From assembly GCF_019649055.1 (NCBI RefSeq), contig NW_026570252.1:868001-932000 (forward strand): a stretch of DNA of 64,000 nucleotides, in the 5' to 3' direction. This DNA is from Paramacrobiotus metropolitanus (lineage: Eukaryota; Tardigrada; Eutardigrada; Parachela; Macrobiotidae). This document shows positions 1-12,717 of this stretch, piece after piece. The position numbers were made by a program, and so were the translations under genes. The first letter of the stretch is position 1. Each line of letters starts with the position of its first letter. A model generated the notes under the pieces. The model ran no database searches and was not told the origin of the DNA. It worked only from the letters and a program-made list of their open reading frames with translations.

Positions 1-19
1 GTATCTTACACTGTACACA

Positions 20-400
20 TGCATCGACAGCTACGGCTGCGTGCACGCTGGATGTTCGGCTTTTCGAAAACCGGTCGATACTCGCTTATATGATTCTGCG
101 ATCTTACCGGTGCCGGTTATGAAAGCAGTAAGCATCAGACTGATTGATGCTGTCTGCCGCGTTCTGGCTGTAGCCTGTTTTATAATTTAATTTAATCTGA
201 ACGTGTTCGTGTTGTACACTCTGTTGATTAGACAAAATCAATATGTTCGTATCATCAGATATTTGAACCGTGCACTGACCGGTCGATCGATCTCCACTGT
301 GTTTAATCTGAAGATGTGTCGCGATTTAATTACGTATTCTAACCATAATTGCCTATCAATTGCCGGCACTGGGCTCGAACAGAGAAGCGCTAGTTTGTAC
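20..400. repeat. Direct duplication of the flank upstream of the nuclear-receptor-like gene (other copy about 4,712-5,040)
   Basis: The stretch shares long interrupted identity with about 4,712-5,040, including ACAGCTACGGCT, CACGCTGGATGTTCG, CCGGTCGATACTC and TTACCGGTGCCGGTTA in the same order and orientation. The two copies flank nuclear-receptor-like gene 1, so the gene sits between duplicated 5' flanks. No gene of its own is visible here. Confidence 0.7.
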
Positions 401-413
401 ATTTTGCGTTAAA
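361..413 (-). pseudogene. Remnant of a nuclear-receptor-like gene exon
   Basis: Read on the minus strand this short stretch encodes QTSASLFEPS and then a stop. It corresponds to QTARTGASLSEP in gene 1 (about 4,280-4,330) and TAQTSASLSQPS upstream of gene 2 (about 42,435-42,480). Nothing downstream continues the family, so I read it as a leftover of a duplication. Confidence 0.5.
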
Positions 414-2050
414 AGAAGACATTTAATTTTTAGTTTTCCATTGTACTGCAATGATTGCATAGACCTGAAATCAAACTTCCAAGAATTCTGAATTAAAAAG
501 TAAATGTTGATAGAATTCTTTTTAAAATCAAATCAACCTTGAAGAAATAAAAGAAATAATTTATAAATATAATTAACTTTCTAATATAGAAAATTCAGTT
601 TCAATATTAATAATGATTAGAATAAATTTGCAAGAAATTGAGTTTTAAGCAAAATTAAACTAATTTCGAAAGAAATTAAGAAAGATTTGCCAAATAAAAA
701 AAAATGTTTCCAGAAGTGCTCATTGCCAAAATGTAAAAATAACGAGTAGTCTTTTAACGCTTCAAACCAAAACGTTTTCGAAAAAAATAAAACTATTACC
801 ATTAGGTTGCAAACTTCGTTGCATTCCTAACCAAATTTGGCTCTAAATCGTTCGATAACCGGTTTGAGACTATTCGAATTTCGACCCTATTAATTCACTA
901 ACAGATGACCACTACCTGGGATAACTGGGCAATAGTGCGTCATACGGCAGCCTAATAGTGCGCCATTAGGCTGTCGTCTCCGTAAAATTCTCAACAGACA
1001 ATTCTGTTTAACTTTAGTCCAAGTGTATCAAAATTAATCGCGGTTTGCGGCCTGACGATTTGTAAAGAAAGACTGACAGTAACCGGAAATTTCTTTCATT
1101 AAATAATTGGTGGCTCGGTAATTCAATTATTCTTTAGTTGAATATATTGTTTGTGAAAATTCGCGAAAACTACAGACGGTGCACCACCCAGGATGCTACA
1201 CTTTTAGCAGAGAATCATTTGTAAACTGGTTGACTCCCCATATCCCGAATCCGCTAGAACAGTTTTCTTCCTTATTGTTCTGTTGTTGAGAAAAACAACT
1301 CTCCATGAAGATTTTGCGCACACGTGAGACAGCATGAAGACCAGTGTCCGCGACCAGCGACAAAAATGCAATCAAAACAAAACTTTTATTTTCTATTTTA
1401 AAGCGATGAACAAATGAAGCAAGCATTTTTTGTCATATTGATATTCTGATTTCAGAAGATTCTGAGTGCTATAGAAGAAAGTATAGCACTGCGTGCTAAG
1501 CTTGTTTCGGTCCCGAATTACCTCCGGGATTCGGACGGCATTGCAACGAGCATTTGGCGGCTATAACTATCGACCGCTGTCATCAAACGAATGCCATTAA
1601 AATGCTTAGAATTCATTTTTTAATTGTAAAAAGAGGGCCGAAGTTAGTTTTAGTTTAGACAAGGTGGATAAGGGGTACTTGGTTTAGATTCATAGTACTG
1701 GTTAACTGCCTTTTGCAGTGATGTTTCCAGAGAAGCAGGACAGTAACCACGGTTGGGTTTTGTTGCAAACCAAAGTGCTTAGGCTGTTATCCATTTTTAA
1801 TTTGTCATACCAAATCTCTTGTGCGCGAGAGCGGTTTTCTGGCCGGTGCAATTTGTAGAATACTCAAATATCTGACATATCAGTCATTTACAGCCAGCGT
1901 GATATAAAAAATAATAATACAGAGAGAGTGTTTTGGATAGCCGCTAAGGCGAAAGTATCAGAGGGTTTATAACGAAAGTGATGTGCGTAATAAAAATAAC
2001 GGCAGAAATACCATACAAACAAAACGAAGCCATTGGTGTCGAATTTAGTG
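414..2050. other. AT-rich stretch without a supported gene
   Basis: Only short open frames are present, without recognisable domains or exon-like structure. I see no strong repeat or RNA gene. It follows the 3' end of the minus-strand nuclear-receptor-like gene. Confidence 0.5.
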
Positions 2051-2062
2051 GTGCAGCAAAAA

Positions 2063-4330
2063 TTAGTGTTTCAAGCAGTCTTGAACCAACGTCTTGGACG
2101 GTGCCGGAAGCGGAGGCAGTGTTCGCTCTGTATCGACGTACCAATCAAGCGACATTTGGTGCACCGCGGGGAACATCGCTGCCGCTTTGGTCAGCTTGTT
2201 GAAGACAGCGGTGCGCTCCGTCGGGTTCTGGCGGCGACGATAGCCGATCATATGCGTTAGGGCATCCATATAAAACATGTGCAGATGCATAAGTAACGCT
2301 TTGTCTGACGCAGTTGTTGTGCCTAAAACAGCCGGGCAAAAATGCCTTGATGCGTTCTTGTGCACTTCATTTCTTAATTATGTGAATTTTTGTTTTATAA
2401 CATTCTGTAACCTGATGATACCGTGATGATGGTATGTACAAGCTTGTCCGGTAATTTCCTACGTAAAGGTACAGCTAGCGCGAAATTTGCGCTTATAACG
2501 ATGGCCACTTCACTACGTTTATCAAATTTCCTAAATGCGCTCCGCAGGCAGATTGTCGCTTACTGCACCGACCGTTTTTTAGCCACCTTCCGACAGGCAG
2601 TTACTATTATTCTCACAAAATTATATCGCATAATGGCGTGTACCAAGCCACCAGCCAGCCAAATGCAAGTTACGTGTTTAAACAATGTGGCGTGGCGCGC
2701 CGTAGTGTGAAGCTTGGCGTAACACGCAAATTTGTGTAATTCGCTGTATTGATTCGTCAGAAATTACCGGACAAGCTTGTATATCATCATAAGCATGAAA
2801 ACTGAAAACCGTTTGTACGTGCAACACCCGGTTCGGGAGTTTTAGCTGTCGAAAAATTCCAAAACGTTAAATGCATTCAGGAGTATGTAAAGTCTTATTA
2901 CCGACCGATCTTTCTTTACATTTTACACATAAATGTATGTAACTATGAAGACTGTTTTTACACCGAACCAAAGTTGCACCACTTTTCCAGATCTTAAAAT
3001 AAATTTCGAAAAGTGACACCTGGCCACAGAATGTCATAAAACAAAACAAAGAAGTGCGCGCAAGTGAAAGTTTTCGCGTATGTACAACAGTACAAGAATT
3101 CGGTACCATGCCGGTGACCCGATACATTTGCTCGGTGGCGGTCACTCACCGGGCAACAAATACCACTAGTAGTTACTACACCGGCTGTGCTAATAAGTAC
3201 ATACGTGGATCGAAAAACGCTGCAGCCATGAGCAGGTAGGTTTCCGTCAGCGACAGCCCGATCCCGTTGAATACAGCGCTGAATTTGAAGCAGAACCGGC
3301 AGAATTCCGTATCCACGCCCAGTATCTCCATCCAGTAGTCGCTGGCGTGAATCTGCTCAGGACCCGGTAATGTGCAATAATATTCGCCTTTGTAAGCGTA
3401 CTTCATATGATGCAGCTGAAAAAAAGCAGCAACAGCAACGGTGAGGTATGTACTGTAGATGCAGGTCACTGATGAAAGAAACCCTGTACCAAAGTACTGA
3501 TAAACGCTTTTTCTGCCAGTAAAACTTCACGATCCGCCGGGCTGACGTCCGCAAAGCCCGGCAACATGGCAACGAATTGCGCAAGACGGGTTCTGTCATC
3601 CTGACGTTTCTCGTGCATACCCGCCAGGAAGCGATGCATGGACGTCTGCGGTTGATACTGCAATGGCCGACCAATATCAGTTAACCACGATAAAACAAAT
3701 TAAGAAACTGCAAGAACCTGAAAGAAAAAAAAACTGGATTCTTAGGTCTTTATAGGCGTTCCTATTTTTTACGTTTTCATAGCTCTTCTTGGGTTTTCTT
3801 ATTTTGATCCGTTTTCGAGTGGTCAGATCCAGAGTCAGAGTTATCAGAGTCAGGGCACAGCTTGAGAGCGAGCCACTACCATCGTACCGGTTTCTGTTGA
3901 GCTTCGAGGGCGGCTGTCATAAACGCAGAGAACACGGCAATCTGGTCTCCATATGCGATCTCGTACGCCGCACACACCGCGCCGCCGGCTTTCTGCAGCA
4001 TCACATCGCGGGAATTGCTGACATCTGCGTACATACTGCAGTACGAGCTGGACGGCAAAAGCTGGCGAAAGCTGGCAGCGGCACCCACGAAGCCATTCAG
4101 CTCTATCAACGAAGTTTTGTCAGCCTTAAGGTGAGAAAAAGCGCTGTATTGACACTGACCGCACGGAGTAATAACCTTGCGAAAGCCAATGGGAAATGTC
4201 GTCTGCGTCGGCTGAAAATCTTCGTTGAAATGTCCACGCAGCAGAACATCCACTTGTGTTGGGTCCCGTTGCGATTCGTCAGCAATGGGTTCGGACAGAG
4301 AAGCGCCTGTTCGTGCAGTTTGTGTTAAAA
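2063..4330 (-). CDS. Nuclear-receptor-like protein, ligand-binding domain (gene 1, multi-exon, N-terminus not resolved)
   Basis: Five exons can be placed on the minus strand: about 4,330-4,160, 4,102-3,888, 3,657-3,490, 3,415-3,205 and 2,322-2,063 (stop). The third encodes the nuclear-receptor ligand-binding-domain signature around AMLPGF...D..LL (helix 3-5 region). The fourth ends with an L..TE.YLL.AA.FFDP block and the last has the C-terminal helical pattern. Exons two to four are 215, 168 and 211 bp, exactly as in the paralogues at 43,702-45,683 and 63,110-64,000, and all introns are GT-AG. No two-zinc-finger DNA-binding domain is visible nearby, so it is either on unseen upstream exons or absent. 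The last intron (882 bp) is swollen by two inverted-repeat elements. I infer a ligand-responsive or cofactor-like nuclear protein; the family is clear, the subfamily is not. Confidence 0.75.
2424..2790. mobile_element. Short terminal-inverted-repeat element (MITE-like) in the last intron of the receptor-like gene
   Basis: The ends are inverted repeats: ACAAGCTTGTCCGGTAATTT at 2,438-2,457 is matched in reverse complement at 2,761-2,780, and TGATGAT-like ends extend the match outward. The interior (about 300 bp) encodes no recognisable protein. It is probably non-autonomous. Target duplication is unclear. Confidence 0.7.
2795..3165. mobile_element. Degraded fragment of the TTAA foldback family
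   Basis: Blocks resemble the foldback element at 12,177-37,388 in order: ACCGTTTGTACGTGCAAC, TTCCAAAACGTTAAATGCATTCAG, a TAACTATGAAGACTG block and a final GGTACCATGCCGG-like end. It sits inside the last intron of receptor-like gene 1. Confidence 0.5.
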
Positions 4331-6140
4331 CCTACCACGCACTGTTTTCTATCGAATATCGTGCGACTAGAATACTCGTAATCGTACCGCGCTGCGGTCG
4401 CTTGCTTTCCTCGTCTCCTTCCAAATCCTCCATCACGATAGTATCACATTCAAGTCGTGTACTGAGCAGTACTGCATGTCTGGCTATTCACTAACCAGGT
4501 CTAAAAATTTACCAAGAAAATGACTTTGGAGTAATAACATTCCTTATTCATACCTCACATACAGTAAACCAGTGCTAAAAGCGTCAATAAATCAACATCT
4601 CCGCGGAAACTGCATACACTGCTTACAGCTATGTTGATGTAGTGATACTGTACTGTACCAGTGAGCTACTGCAGCACAAAACGCTGGAGGCATCTTACCG
4701 TTCATTCACGCGTTGACAGCTACGGCTCCCAGCACGCTGGATGTTCGACTTGACGGAAACCGGTCGATACTCATACATACAATTGCCGTACATAGACCTT
4801 ACCGGTGCCGGTTACGTAAGTACCGGAATGCTATACAGCTGTCTGCCGAGCTCAGCCGATCTGTAAATCTGAATGTGTCCCTTGTTGCACGCTGGTTTTG
4901 AATTTTATTATCTGGCTTGTGAACCGCGGATTGACTGTTCGACTCGCTTTTATTTTCTCATTCTAAACTACACACGGATTTATCGTGATTGATTTGCTTC
5001 CTTTTCATAAATGCGCTTAAATCGCCGGCACTGAATTCGACCATATAGGTATACAGAGTACACTTGGTTTTCGCACATTTTACTGAAGATAACCGTGTGT
5101 GCTGGACACGCTATGAGACGGAAAAAAATTTCTGGATGCTTTTGCGCAGTATACGGCACTTTAAAACGAGATAAAATATGTACGTTTTCCAACTTGCTTT
5201 AACTCTTTTAACCCTGCTTCGATAGCAGAAAGTTGAAAATATACTTTAAAGTAAGATTCTGTGGGCGACCTGCCTCATGATATACGCTATACAGATATAC
5301 ATGCCGACCGAACTGTGCGCTAAACCTTTATGCCAGATCTTTCTCGTTACATACAGCGCTTATCGCGCATTTTATACTTCACAGACCACAGCATGACAAC
5401 ATAGCATCTAGAACAACCTAGAACACTCTACACAATGCTCGCGCAAACACTCCAAACCATTAGCTGACAGGGCATGACCAGGCATCGTCATGCACATGCG
5501 GTATACAGCATGTAGATACAGCGTATGTTGTATCTACCACAATTTCAAATATAAAACGCCAAAACAAATTTCTTTTAGCACCGCATCAGCCTTCTAAAAA
5601 ATGTAAAATCAAATCAAAGTAAAATCAATCAAATCTGAACTGCTTCGAAATGGAGGCATAATTGTTAACTGATCAAATTATACTTAAAATGATTTCGTTC
5701 TTACGGTTAGTACTGCGTTTGTACTTACATCATACAAGTTGAAGTGATACTTATTAAAGGCATCCCAATAATTTCGAGCGAACAAATCATAATAAAAAAT
5801 TACCGTAAAACCGCAAATTTTGAATGCTTCTTGATGCCGGCATTATTGTTCAATACAGAAACGAGATCATGGCAAAACTTTGAGAAAACAATTACGCGTA
5901 CCAGAAACGGAATTTCGAGGAATATTCCGACATTCTCAACACAGTAATAAAATCTACGAAAAAGCAAAGACAAATGCCGTTAGTCAAATACTCATCACAC
6001 TGGCTCGGATTTCTACCCATGCAAAGCTCGACGATTTTACCATTCCGCAAACTCTCACAAAAATTACTATAAAAAAATGTCGCGGAAGAAATGGGAACGA
6101 AATAAATTGCCGATTGATTCCGTTGCCGATAAGTGCCCCT
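4331..6140. other. Intergenic stretch, no supported gene
   Basis: It holds the second copy of the duplicated flank (about 4,712-5,040). Otherwise I see only short, low-complexity or AT-rich open frames without domains. The promoter of receptor-like gene 1 is probably here, but no element can be assigned. Confidence 0.4.
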
Positions 6141-6145
6141 GCCGT

Positions 6146-9100
6146 TTATGTAACCCCGCGGAAATTGTAGATGAGCGCGTGCTGTCCCAGCTTGCGGAGT
6201 GTACCCAGGGGGAGGTTGGCGATGACCACTTCCGGTTTGGGATGACTGCGCAATCGTGGATCATTCGGCTGCCATTTGCGAAAAACCTACATAAGACAAT
6301 TCCTGCCAATATTTTCTTAATTTTATCAAAATTAATTACGGTTTTAAAATCATACGAGATGCCGAGCATACGAGACCAATGAATTTATTAACGACATTAA
6401 ATGACTTCGATTCAAAGGTGATTTTAAATGAAACGTTTTTAATTAAATATTACCAACTTATTCGCACAGCTACATTTCTGGATACCCGGAAAACATTTTA
6501 AAATACCAAGAAATAAAATGCAGAAAATAATAAATCTAAAGCGTATAACATTAACTATTCAAGCAATTTAATTTCTGGATACCAGAAACTGAACTTTTCA
6601 ACGGATTTTTCATATAAAACTCAAGAAAAATAAAATGCAAAAAATATTTAATGTAAGGCGAATAGGAACGAAAATCAAAAATTCACCCTGAAATTTAACT
6701 ACTGGATTTGTCAGCGCATACATTAAAATAAACAGAAATAAAATCCAAGAAATTATTACTTTCAAAATGAATAAGGTGATAAAATTGATAAAAAAACAAA
6801 TATTTAAAAAGTAAAAAAGCGAGTAATAAAATTCCAAAAATATTTTATTTCCAAATGCACAAGATGATAAAATTAATAAATAATTGAAAAAAATAAAAAC
6901 AAAATTAAAAGAAATTAAAGAAGATTATTTAATTTCAGAATAAATAAGGCGATAAACTGAATAACCCGGTACGCACCCGCAGCATCTGTTCACAGCCGGC
7001 GGCCGACTGCGCCCGTTTCGTCCACTCGACGGTGATGCGCCAATCGGCGTCCACGGGCGGACAGGCCGTCTCCAGCACGCTCAGCACCGTCTCCGCGTCG
7101 GCCGGTTCACGGAACTCCAGTACCGCGTGCGGGATGAGGTCCAGCGTGACGCCCAGCCGGGCCGCGCTGAAGCGGTACATGACGCTGTGCAGCTGGCCGA
7201 CGGCGGCGCTGTACTGCGTGAACTGCGCCCGGTACTCGGCGAACATCTGCGACTCCAGCAGCTCCGTCACGCGCACGTCGCGCCACAGAGAACGCCGGCA
7301 GATGCGCGGCCATTCGGCGCGTAGATGCAGGATGCTGGGGTCGCTGTAGTCCAGCAGTTCCTCGGCCTGCAGATAAATAATTAAATAGTCAAAAATATTA
7401 ATTCAAAAAAAATTATTTAATGTGATAAGTACGAATAATTATATATTCACAATTATTAATATTTAAAATTATTTTAATTTATAGTAATAATAAATAAAAA
7501 TAAATATTTAATAAATAAAAAATAAATTTAAGAGCGACTAAAGCCTCTGCAAATTTCAGAAAAAGAACAGGGACAAAAATTATACTAAATGGGATAATAA
7601 ACAATAATTTCATCGTAAATGAATTCAAAAAAGAATCCAATGTAAAAAATTTTTCAGTTCTACCCATGAACAAAATTCATCGGAATTCTTCAGGAAACGT
7701 AAAAAAAATATTCAATATAAACAGATGCAAAAACAAAAATACGCGGATCATGTTGAGCGGTAAAAATTTAGAAACAACTGACTTAAAAACACAATAATAA
7801 TTAAAACTAAATAACAAACAAACAAATATGCACTAGTAATGTATAAACGGAGAATTAGGAAAACCTGTCAACTTTTCCAAGTCTAATCAAACTTTAAAAA
7901 GCGAAAGCAATTGTAGAAAAACATAAACGGTAGAAGTGCATCAAATTCAACAAATGTATTTTTCAAACACAACAAATATCGAAAACACCCAGCATAATTC
8001 ACACAATAAATCAAAAAATGACTAAATACTTGCATTTAAATGATTTTCGATTTTGATCCCTACCTGGACGGTCAGATTGTCCAGGATGATCAGCGGGATG
8101 GTCAAGCCGCGCGCCGCCAACATACCCAGCACGGTGTACAGCGGGGCGTCCGGGCCGTGACCTTTCAGATGCAGAACGCGCGTGGCGCTGGTGACGCAAT
8201 GCTGCAGGAGGCCGGCCAGCTGCCGTTCACCGCAACGGGACACGTCCACACGGAGATGGGAAGACACGGTGGGGGCGCTCAACGCCGCATCCCAATGGGA
8301 GCAGACGCGACGGGAGAGGATCGCTTGGTCGACCGGGAGGTGGGAAAACACCTCCATGATCATTTCCGACGGGAGGATGGCGAGGGAGGGAGATTCGACG
8401 GATTCCGGGAAGGGTGTCGGGGGTACGGGACGGTTTTCCTCCAGGATAATTCCGATACGACGCAGATAGGCTTCCTAATCAACAGAGAATAAACGGCTCA
8501 AATTTTTCGGAAATTAAAAACGACGTTACTAGTAACGGCAGTTTTTTACAGTTTCATTTTATTTTGTTACCAGTTCAACATTTATCGAAGGATAATTCTC
8601 TATCTGAAAAAATAAATAATAATTCTAGATATTCTATTCAACGAAAATATAATAACTCTAAATCGGAAAAAAGAATAATTCTATATATGAAAATATTTAT
8701 ATCTATATCTTCCATCGTCATTTTTTAATCTTATCTAAGAATAATTCTATCTAGAAATATTTGTGCACACATAAAACCAGCAATTCCTTTTTGCGACTCA
8801 CATATTTCTAGCATACAATTATTCAGATATAAAATATGCACATAATTAATTATTCAGTACCTGCATTAATAGTTTTCGCGAAAATAAAAATAAAATTCCA
8901 ACGATGAAAATCTAACAAAAATTCCACGTTATCATACTTCAGCATCAGCGTATGAAAAATAATTGAAAAAGCCAACGAGACATCTTTCAAAAGACGAAAA
9001 AAATATAAAATGGAAACGAAAAAACGTGGAAAAAAATGCAGAAAAACGTGAAAAAGCAAAAAAAATGTACAAAAGAATTCCGAAAAATTAACTGAAGGTT

Positions 9101-9784
9101 TCGACGGTTTGTCAACGTGTTTTATTAACGACTAGAAGAAAATTCATAAAAAAATCAATAAATTAATGTAGAACTCACGCATTCCGACGGCGTCATCCCC
9201 TCCGCACCGGACGCAATATAAATCACCTTCCCGGCGCGCACCCGCACCCCAATCGTCCCGGTAACCCTCTTCCACACCCCCCAGAACCCCCCGCGCCCCG
9301 GGAGCCCCGCCAGCCACCCACTCCGCGGCAACCCCACCTCCCGCCGCTGAAACGGACAAAACTGCTGCAGCAGTGTCACCGCCGCGCCCGCCCGCGGACG
9401 CACCCTTTCCCCCCGCACCACCGCCCGCACCCGCGCCCCCTCCACCCCCATCTCCACGTACAGGTAGTCCGGGGAGGCCACCAGCACGGTGCAGGGGTAC
9501 CAGCGCCAGGGGTGGTTAGGACTGGACTGGTACAGCGTCTCCGGGGGGTTGCCCTTGGCGACAGACGGATCAGGGACGACGCACTGGGTGTAGGGGATGG
9601 GGACGGCGTGGTGGAGGGGGTGGTCGAAGTTGACGAGGAGGGTGACGTCGGTGGGGCTGTAGGCCACCAGGTCGACGAGGAGGCCGTGACGGATCTGGCC
9701 CGTGGTGGGGTCCTGGACGTCGAGGGCGCCGTAGCGCCATACGTCTTTCGTGAACATTCTTCCAACGGGGTACTCGATGTTCAC
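6146..9784 (-). CDS. F-box protein, four exons, about 509 residues
   Basis: Four phase-0 exons fit together on the minus strand: 9,784-9,179 (ATG at 9,784), 8,474-8,064, 7,366-6,977 and 6,268-6,146 (stop TAA). Donors read GTGAGT, GTAGGG and GTGCGT; acceptors end in TAG or CAG. Exon 1 encodes an N-terminal module of about 200 residues with an HPWRWY motif that recurs in the gene at 37,737-38,591. Exon 2 carries the F-box (LPSEMIMEVFSHLP followed by RRVCSHWDAAL). F-box proteins normally recruit substrates to SCF ubiquitin ligases through Skp1; the rest would be the substrate-binding part, with no WD40 or LRR repeats obvious. The exon 1 sequence is strongly GC-rich compared with the AT-rich introns. 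I take this as an expressed, intact lineage-specific F-box gene. Confidence 0.75.
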
Positions 9785-10236
9785 TGGGTTGGTTGGTTCT
9801 CGGAAAGAGAATCGCAGGGGCTTTCGTAAATCAGAACTGGCGATTTTTATGCAAACATTGCGAATTAATCATAGACAATATTCTGCAGAATGCGAGATAA
9901 AGGTAAAATCAGGAAAATATGAATGAAAAAATCAAAAAATTTCAACGCTTTGAAAAATGGCTCAATATTGCGGTTGTCGTTTACGTATGCGGCGTCCCCA
10001 GGCGGCTGCCGTGAGCGCAACAAATTCGCCCCGCTGAAGTGAAAAGATCTTTTCTTGTGGAAAATATTACAAAACGTAAATAATAAATTCGTGTTTTTTT
10101 TTTGCAAAATGTAAATACTTATATTACTTGCTTAAACTGTATGTGTAGTTTCTTCCTAAAAAATATAGGCTGTATAAAATGTGAAATTCTTTGTGCAGAG
10201 AATAGCTTAAAAATTTAATCATAATCTGCACATGGC
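9785..10236. other. Intergenic stretch upstream of the F-box gene
   Basis: No gene or repeat that I can support. The promoter of the minus-strand F-box gene should lie here, but no conserved element stands out. Confidence 0.4.
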
Positions 10237-10702
10237 ATGTGGCCACCGGCCCATCACGGCAAATCGTGTTCCTTGTCTGTTGGAAGACACCCGCGTCACG
10301 GCGGCTTGAACAGTACCGTCTGCAGAGCGTTGGTTTCAGCCGGCATCCCTACTAAATTGGAGCCGTCGGATCGTCGCCCAGATGGGTGCACCATCTTCGC
10401 CTGGAAATGCGGTATGTGCCTGGCGTGGGACGTCACCTCCGTTGATACCGTCGCCGCTTGAACCGCTTCTCACTTGAAATCCACGTCAGCTACAGCTGGA
10501 TCAGCCTTCGAAACAGTCGGCCATCGCCCTAGAAAAGGAAATCGCGAAGCAACTTCAGCTGCAGACAGGTGAACCTTGTTCTCATGAGGTCCTTCGACCT
10601 TCGCCAACGACTATGGCTAGAAATTCAACGAGGCAACGCCGCTTGTGTACTCGGAACAATGGAAGGAGCGGCAGCATTAAACGAAATTTTGTTGCTGTGA
10701 TT
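10237..10702 (+). pseudogene. Degraded C-terminal tail of a retrotransposon reverse-transcriptase ORF
   Basis: Two frames carry pieces of one conserved tail: RRPDGCTIFAWKCG then CLAWDVTSVDT ending at 10,461, and in another frame about 10,600-10,700 RLWLEIQRGNAACVLGTM followed by a stop. From memory of the family, this combination of a PDG...W..G..LAWD motif and a terminal QRGNAA motif is typical of the end of reverse-transcriptase-bearing ORFs repeated in invertebrate genomes. Frameshifts and stops separate the parts, so it is a dead fragment. The class of element cannot be fixed from this tail. Confidence 0.55.
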
Positions 10703-11189
10703 GTGGATTTGTGATTAACTATTTTTGATCTGTTATGTACCCATATTTTATGAAATAAAAATTACCCCCAGTCCCCCATCATAATCTCCACTATTACAGT
10801 ACTTAATTACGGTATAGGAGAAAACGTATTCGGGAGCAAACTGGAAAAAGCCGTGCCAAACAGTTTTTGGTGCAGCGTTGCAGTTTAGAAAGTCAACGGG
10901 GTCATCAAGATTGCGAATTTGCGACTGCACTCAACTATACCAAGAACACAGGCAGCATTGACTGTTTTTGGTTTTCTAGAGGTTTACTACCGTACATAGT
11001 TGTACCGATGATATACAAACGATAGATAGATATGCAAAATATGTATGTATAGATATGCAAAAGGAGAAACTGAGCTACCATTCTCTAAAGTTAACTCGAA
11101 TTCATATTTGTGCAATTTATACATTTTATGCAATTTGTTTGTAATTTTTTTCGAATGGACTTCAATATTGTTTTGGATTTACATATTTC
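10703..11189. other. Stretch without a supported gene
   Basis: Only short open frames are present here, with no domains, RNA gene or clear repeat visible. Confidence 0.4.
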
Positions 11190-11345
11190 ACTCGAAGGCT
11201 GATCGACCCACGACCAGACCTTTGGTACACCTAAATGCATTTAATCTTTTCGGAATTTTTTTACAACCGTAACTCCCTAACCGGATGTCATAAAAGTGGC
11301 TACAGAATGTCATACAACAAAGCAAGAAGTATTTGGGAGTTTCCG
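11190..11345. mobile_element. Degraded arm of the TTAA foldback family
   Basis: It contains family blocks seen in the complete copies: GGTACACCTAAATGCATTTAA, ACTCCCTAACCGGATGT and CTACAGAATGTCATACAACAA. It abuts the 3' end of the F-box pseudogene, so its insertion may have removed the end of that gene. Confidence 0.55.
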
Positions 11346-11349
11346 ATGC

Positions 11350-12150
11350 TCGAACGCACTCCCACAATCACGCGAGACGCCTCCCGTGACGAATGCCCCG
11401 GTGGGTTGACAAAGGGCCTCCCACTGGAGGCGGTCCGAGGGCGATAAGTTGGCCTGGAAGATGGTCCACAGCTGTGCTAAATGGAGGGAAGCCGGCTGGA
11501 TGTCGGCCCTTCGCACTAGAGCCGTGAACACGGGGCCACCCTCACCCCCACCGGTCCCACCCACCGTCGACAACCTGCAGTCCTTCCATATGACACGGGG
11601 GTAGTGGCTAGCGAAATAATGATAATTCCGAGGCGTCTGCGGCGAACGCCATGCCGCGCCAAAATCCCAGCCGCAGAAGATCAGGCGCTTAACACGGATT
11701 TCGGGTGACACCATCTTCACCGAGTACAGTGCCAGATACGCATTGAAAATGTTGTCCGGCACGGCGGTACGAATGCACACGGTGTCGATACGCCTGTCGA
11801 CGTACTTTAGCAAACAAGCCAAAATCGCGTGATCCATTTCGGATGGACCACGGAGTATCGGGCCGAAATCCGTTCTGCCGAAGGTAACGCAGACGTCCTT
11901 GCACAACCAGCTGGAGGTGACAGTAGCGTCCCACAGGTAGCAGATACGGCGGCAGCGTTGCCGCGGAATAGTGTCCATAGTCCATACACTGGAAGATCTC
12001 CATGAGCAGCTCCACTGGTAACGGGATCCCTTGGGCAACCCGTTCTTCAACCACAAGGTCACTAGTGGGGACTGGGCAGCGGGAAACCGCTAGGATGCCA
12101 GAGTCCTGTTGCTGCGCTTCGGCGGTATTTTTCACATCCACCATGAGCAT
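11350..12150 (-). pseudogene. F-box protein gene with a frameshift in the F-box
   Basis: The minus strand opens with an ATG at 12,150 and reads into an F-box start (LPVELLMEIFQCMDYGH). The second half of the same F-box (RQRCRRICYLWDA) continues in a different frame, so a one-base-type frameshift lies near 11,970-11,985. Downstream, about 200 residues of plausible protein follow in the second frame (for example GPILRGPSEMDHAILACLL and IRVKRLIFCGWDFG) until a foldback-family fragment takes over at about 11,345. The family is the same broad class as the gene at 6,146-9,784. Either a pseudogene or an assembly/sequence error; the missing natural 3' end favours a pseudogene. Confidence 0.6.
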
Positions 12151-12176
12151 CGCCTAGACAAAAATACAGAATAACT

Positions 12177-12360
12177 TTAAGGGATTTGGCCCGGTACATA
12201 GCACCAATTTCGTGTACATCCAGGGGAAGTTTAGCTGTTGCGCACTCCCAAACACTATTTTGTATTGCTTTATGGTATTTTGTAGCCAAAAGAATTGTAT
12301 ACCAAGAGTAGGTGAGAAAACCGTTTGCGCGCGCAACATCCGGTTGCGGAGTTATGAGGG
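12177..12360. mobile_element. Left part of a palindromic foldback element with TTAA ends, split by the giant LTR element
   Basis: It begins TTAAGGGATTTGGCCCGG and its right half resumes at 36,878, ending CCGGGCCAAATCCCTTAA at 37,388. Removing the LTR element and one AGGG gives a near-palindrome of about 690 bp without coding capacity. TTAA ends are typical of piggyBac-type integration, but the inverted repeats do not otherwise identify a superfamily. Confidence 0.75.
12357..12360. repeat. Target-site duplication AGGG, left
   Basis: AGGG precedes the 5' LTR and recurs at 36,878-36,881 after the 3' LTR. The opposite arm of the host foldback element (about 37,195-37,230) carries the uninterrupted site with one AGGG, confirming a 4-bp duplication. 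Confidence 0.9.
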
Positions 12361-12717
12361 TGTGAGACGAGGCTCACTAGCGTTCACGCCCGTGGCGCTA
12401 GGCGCTACGCCTTCGGATTACGGTCTGTGACGTGTCTCGCTCTGATTGGCTAGCTTGAGTTGTGTTAGTGGGCGCGGCTTAGCACGTGCTGCACAGTGTT
12501 ACACACTGTTGAATTGGTTCTACGATTTACGATCGAGCTGTGCCGATCACTTGTTGATTTCTGGTCTCCAGACTTTCAATATTATTAAAAGTCAGCTATT
12601 AGCGGTGCGACGTTTCGCGATTCCGCGTAGTTCGCTATACTTATCGCATAGCTCACTCCACGGGATAGATTCCGTTTCTGTCTCCGTATCTGGATCACAG
12701 TTGGATCTAGCATTAGA
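12361..12717 (+). repeat. 5' LTR of the giant Ty3/gypsy-type element
   Basis: This 357-bp sequence starts TGTGAGACGAGGC and ends CTAGCATTAGA. The copy at 36,521-36,877 is identical over its whole length as read by eye, which implies a very recent insertion. The 3' end does not have the usual CA. An ATTGG box (inverse CCAAT) at about 12,453 and an ATTAAA at about 12,582 are the only promoter or polyadenylation-like signals I see. Confidence 0.92.
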
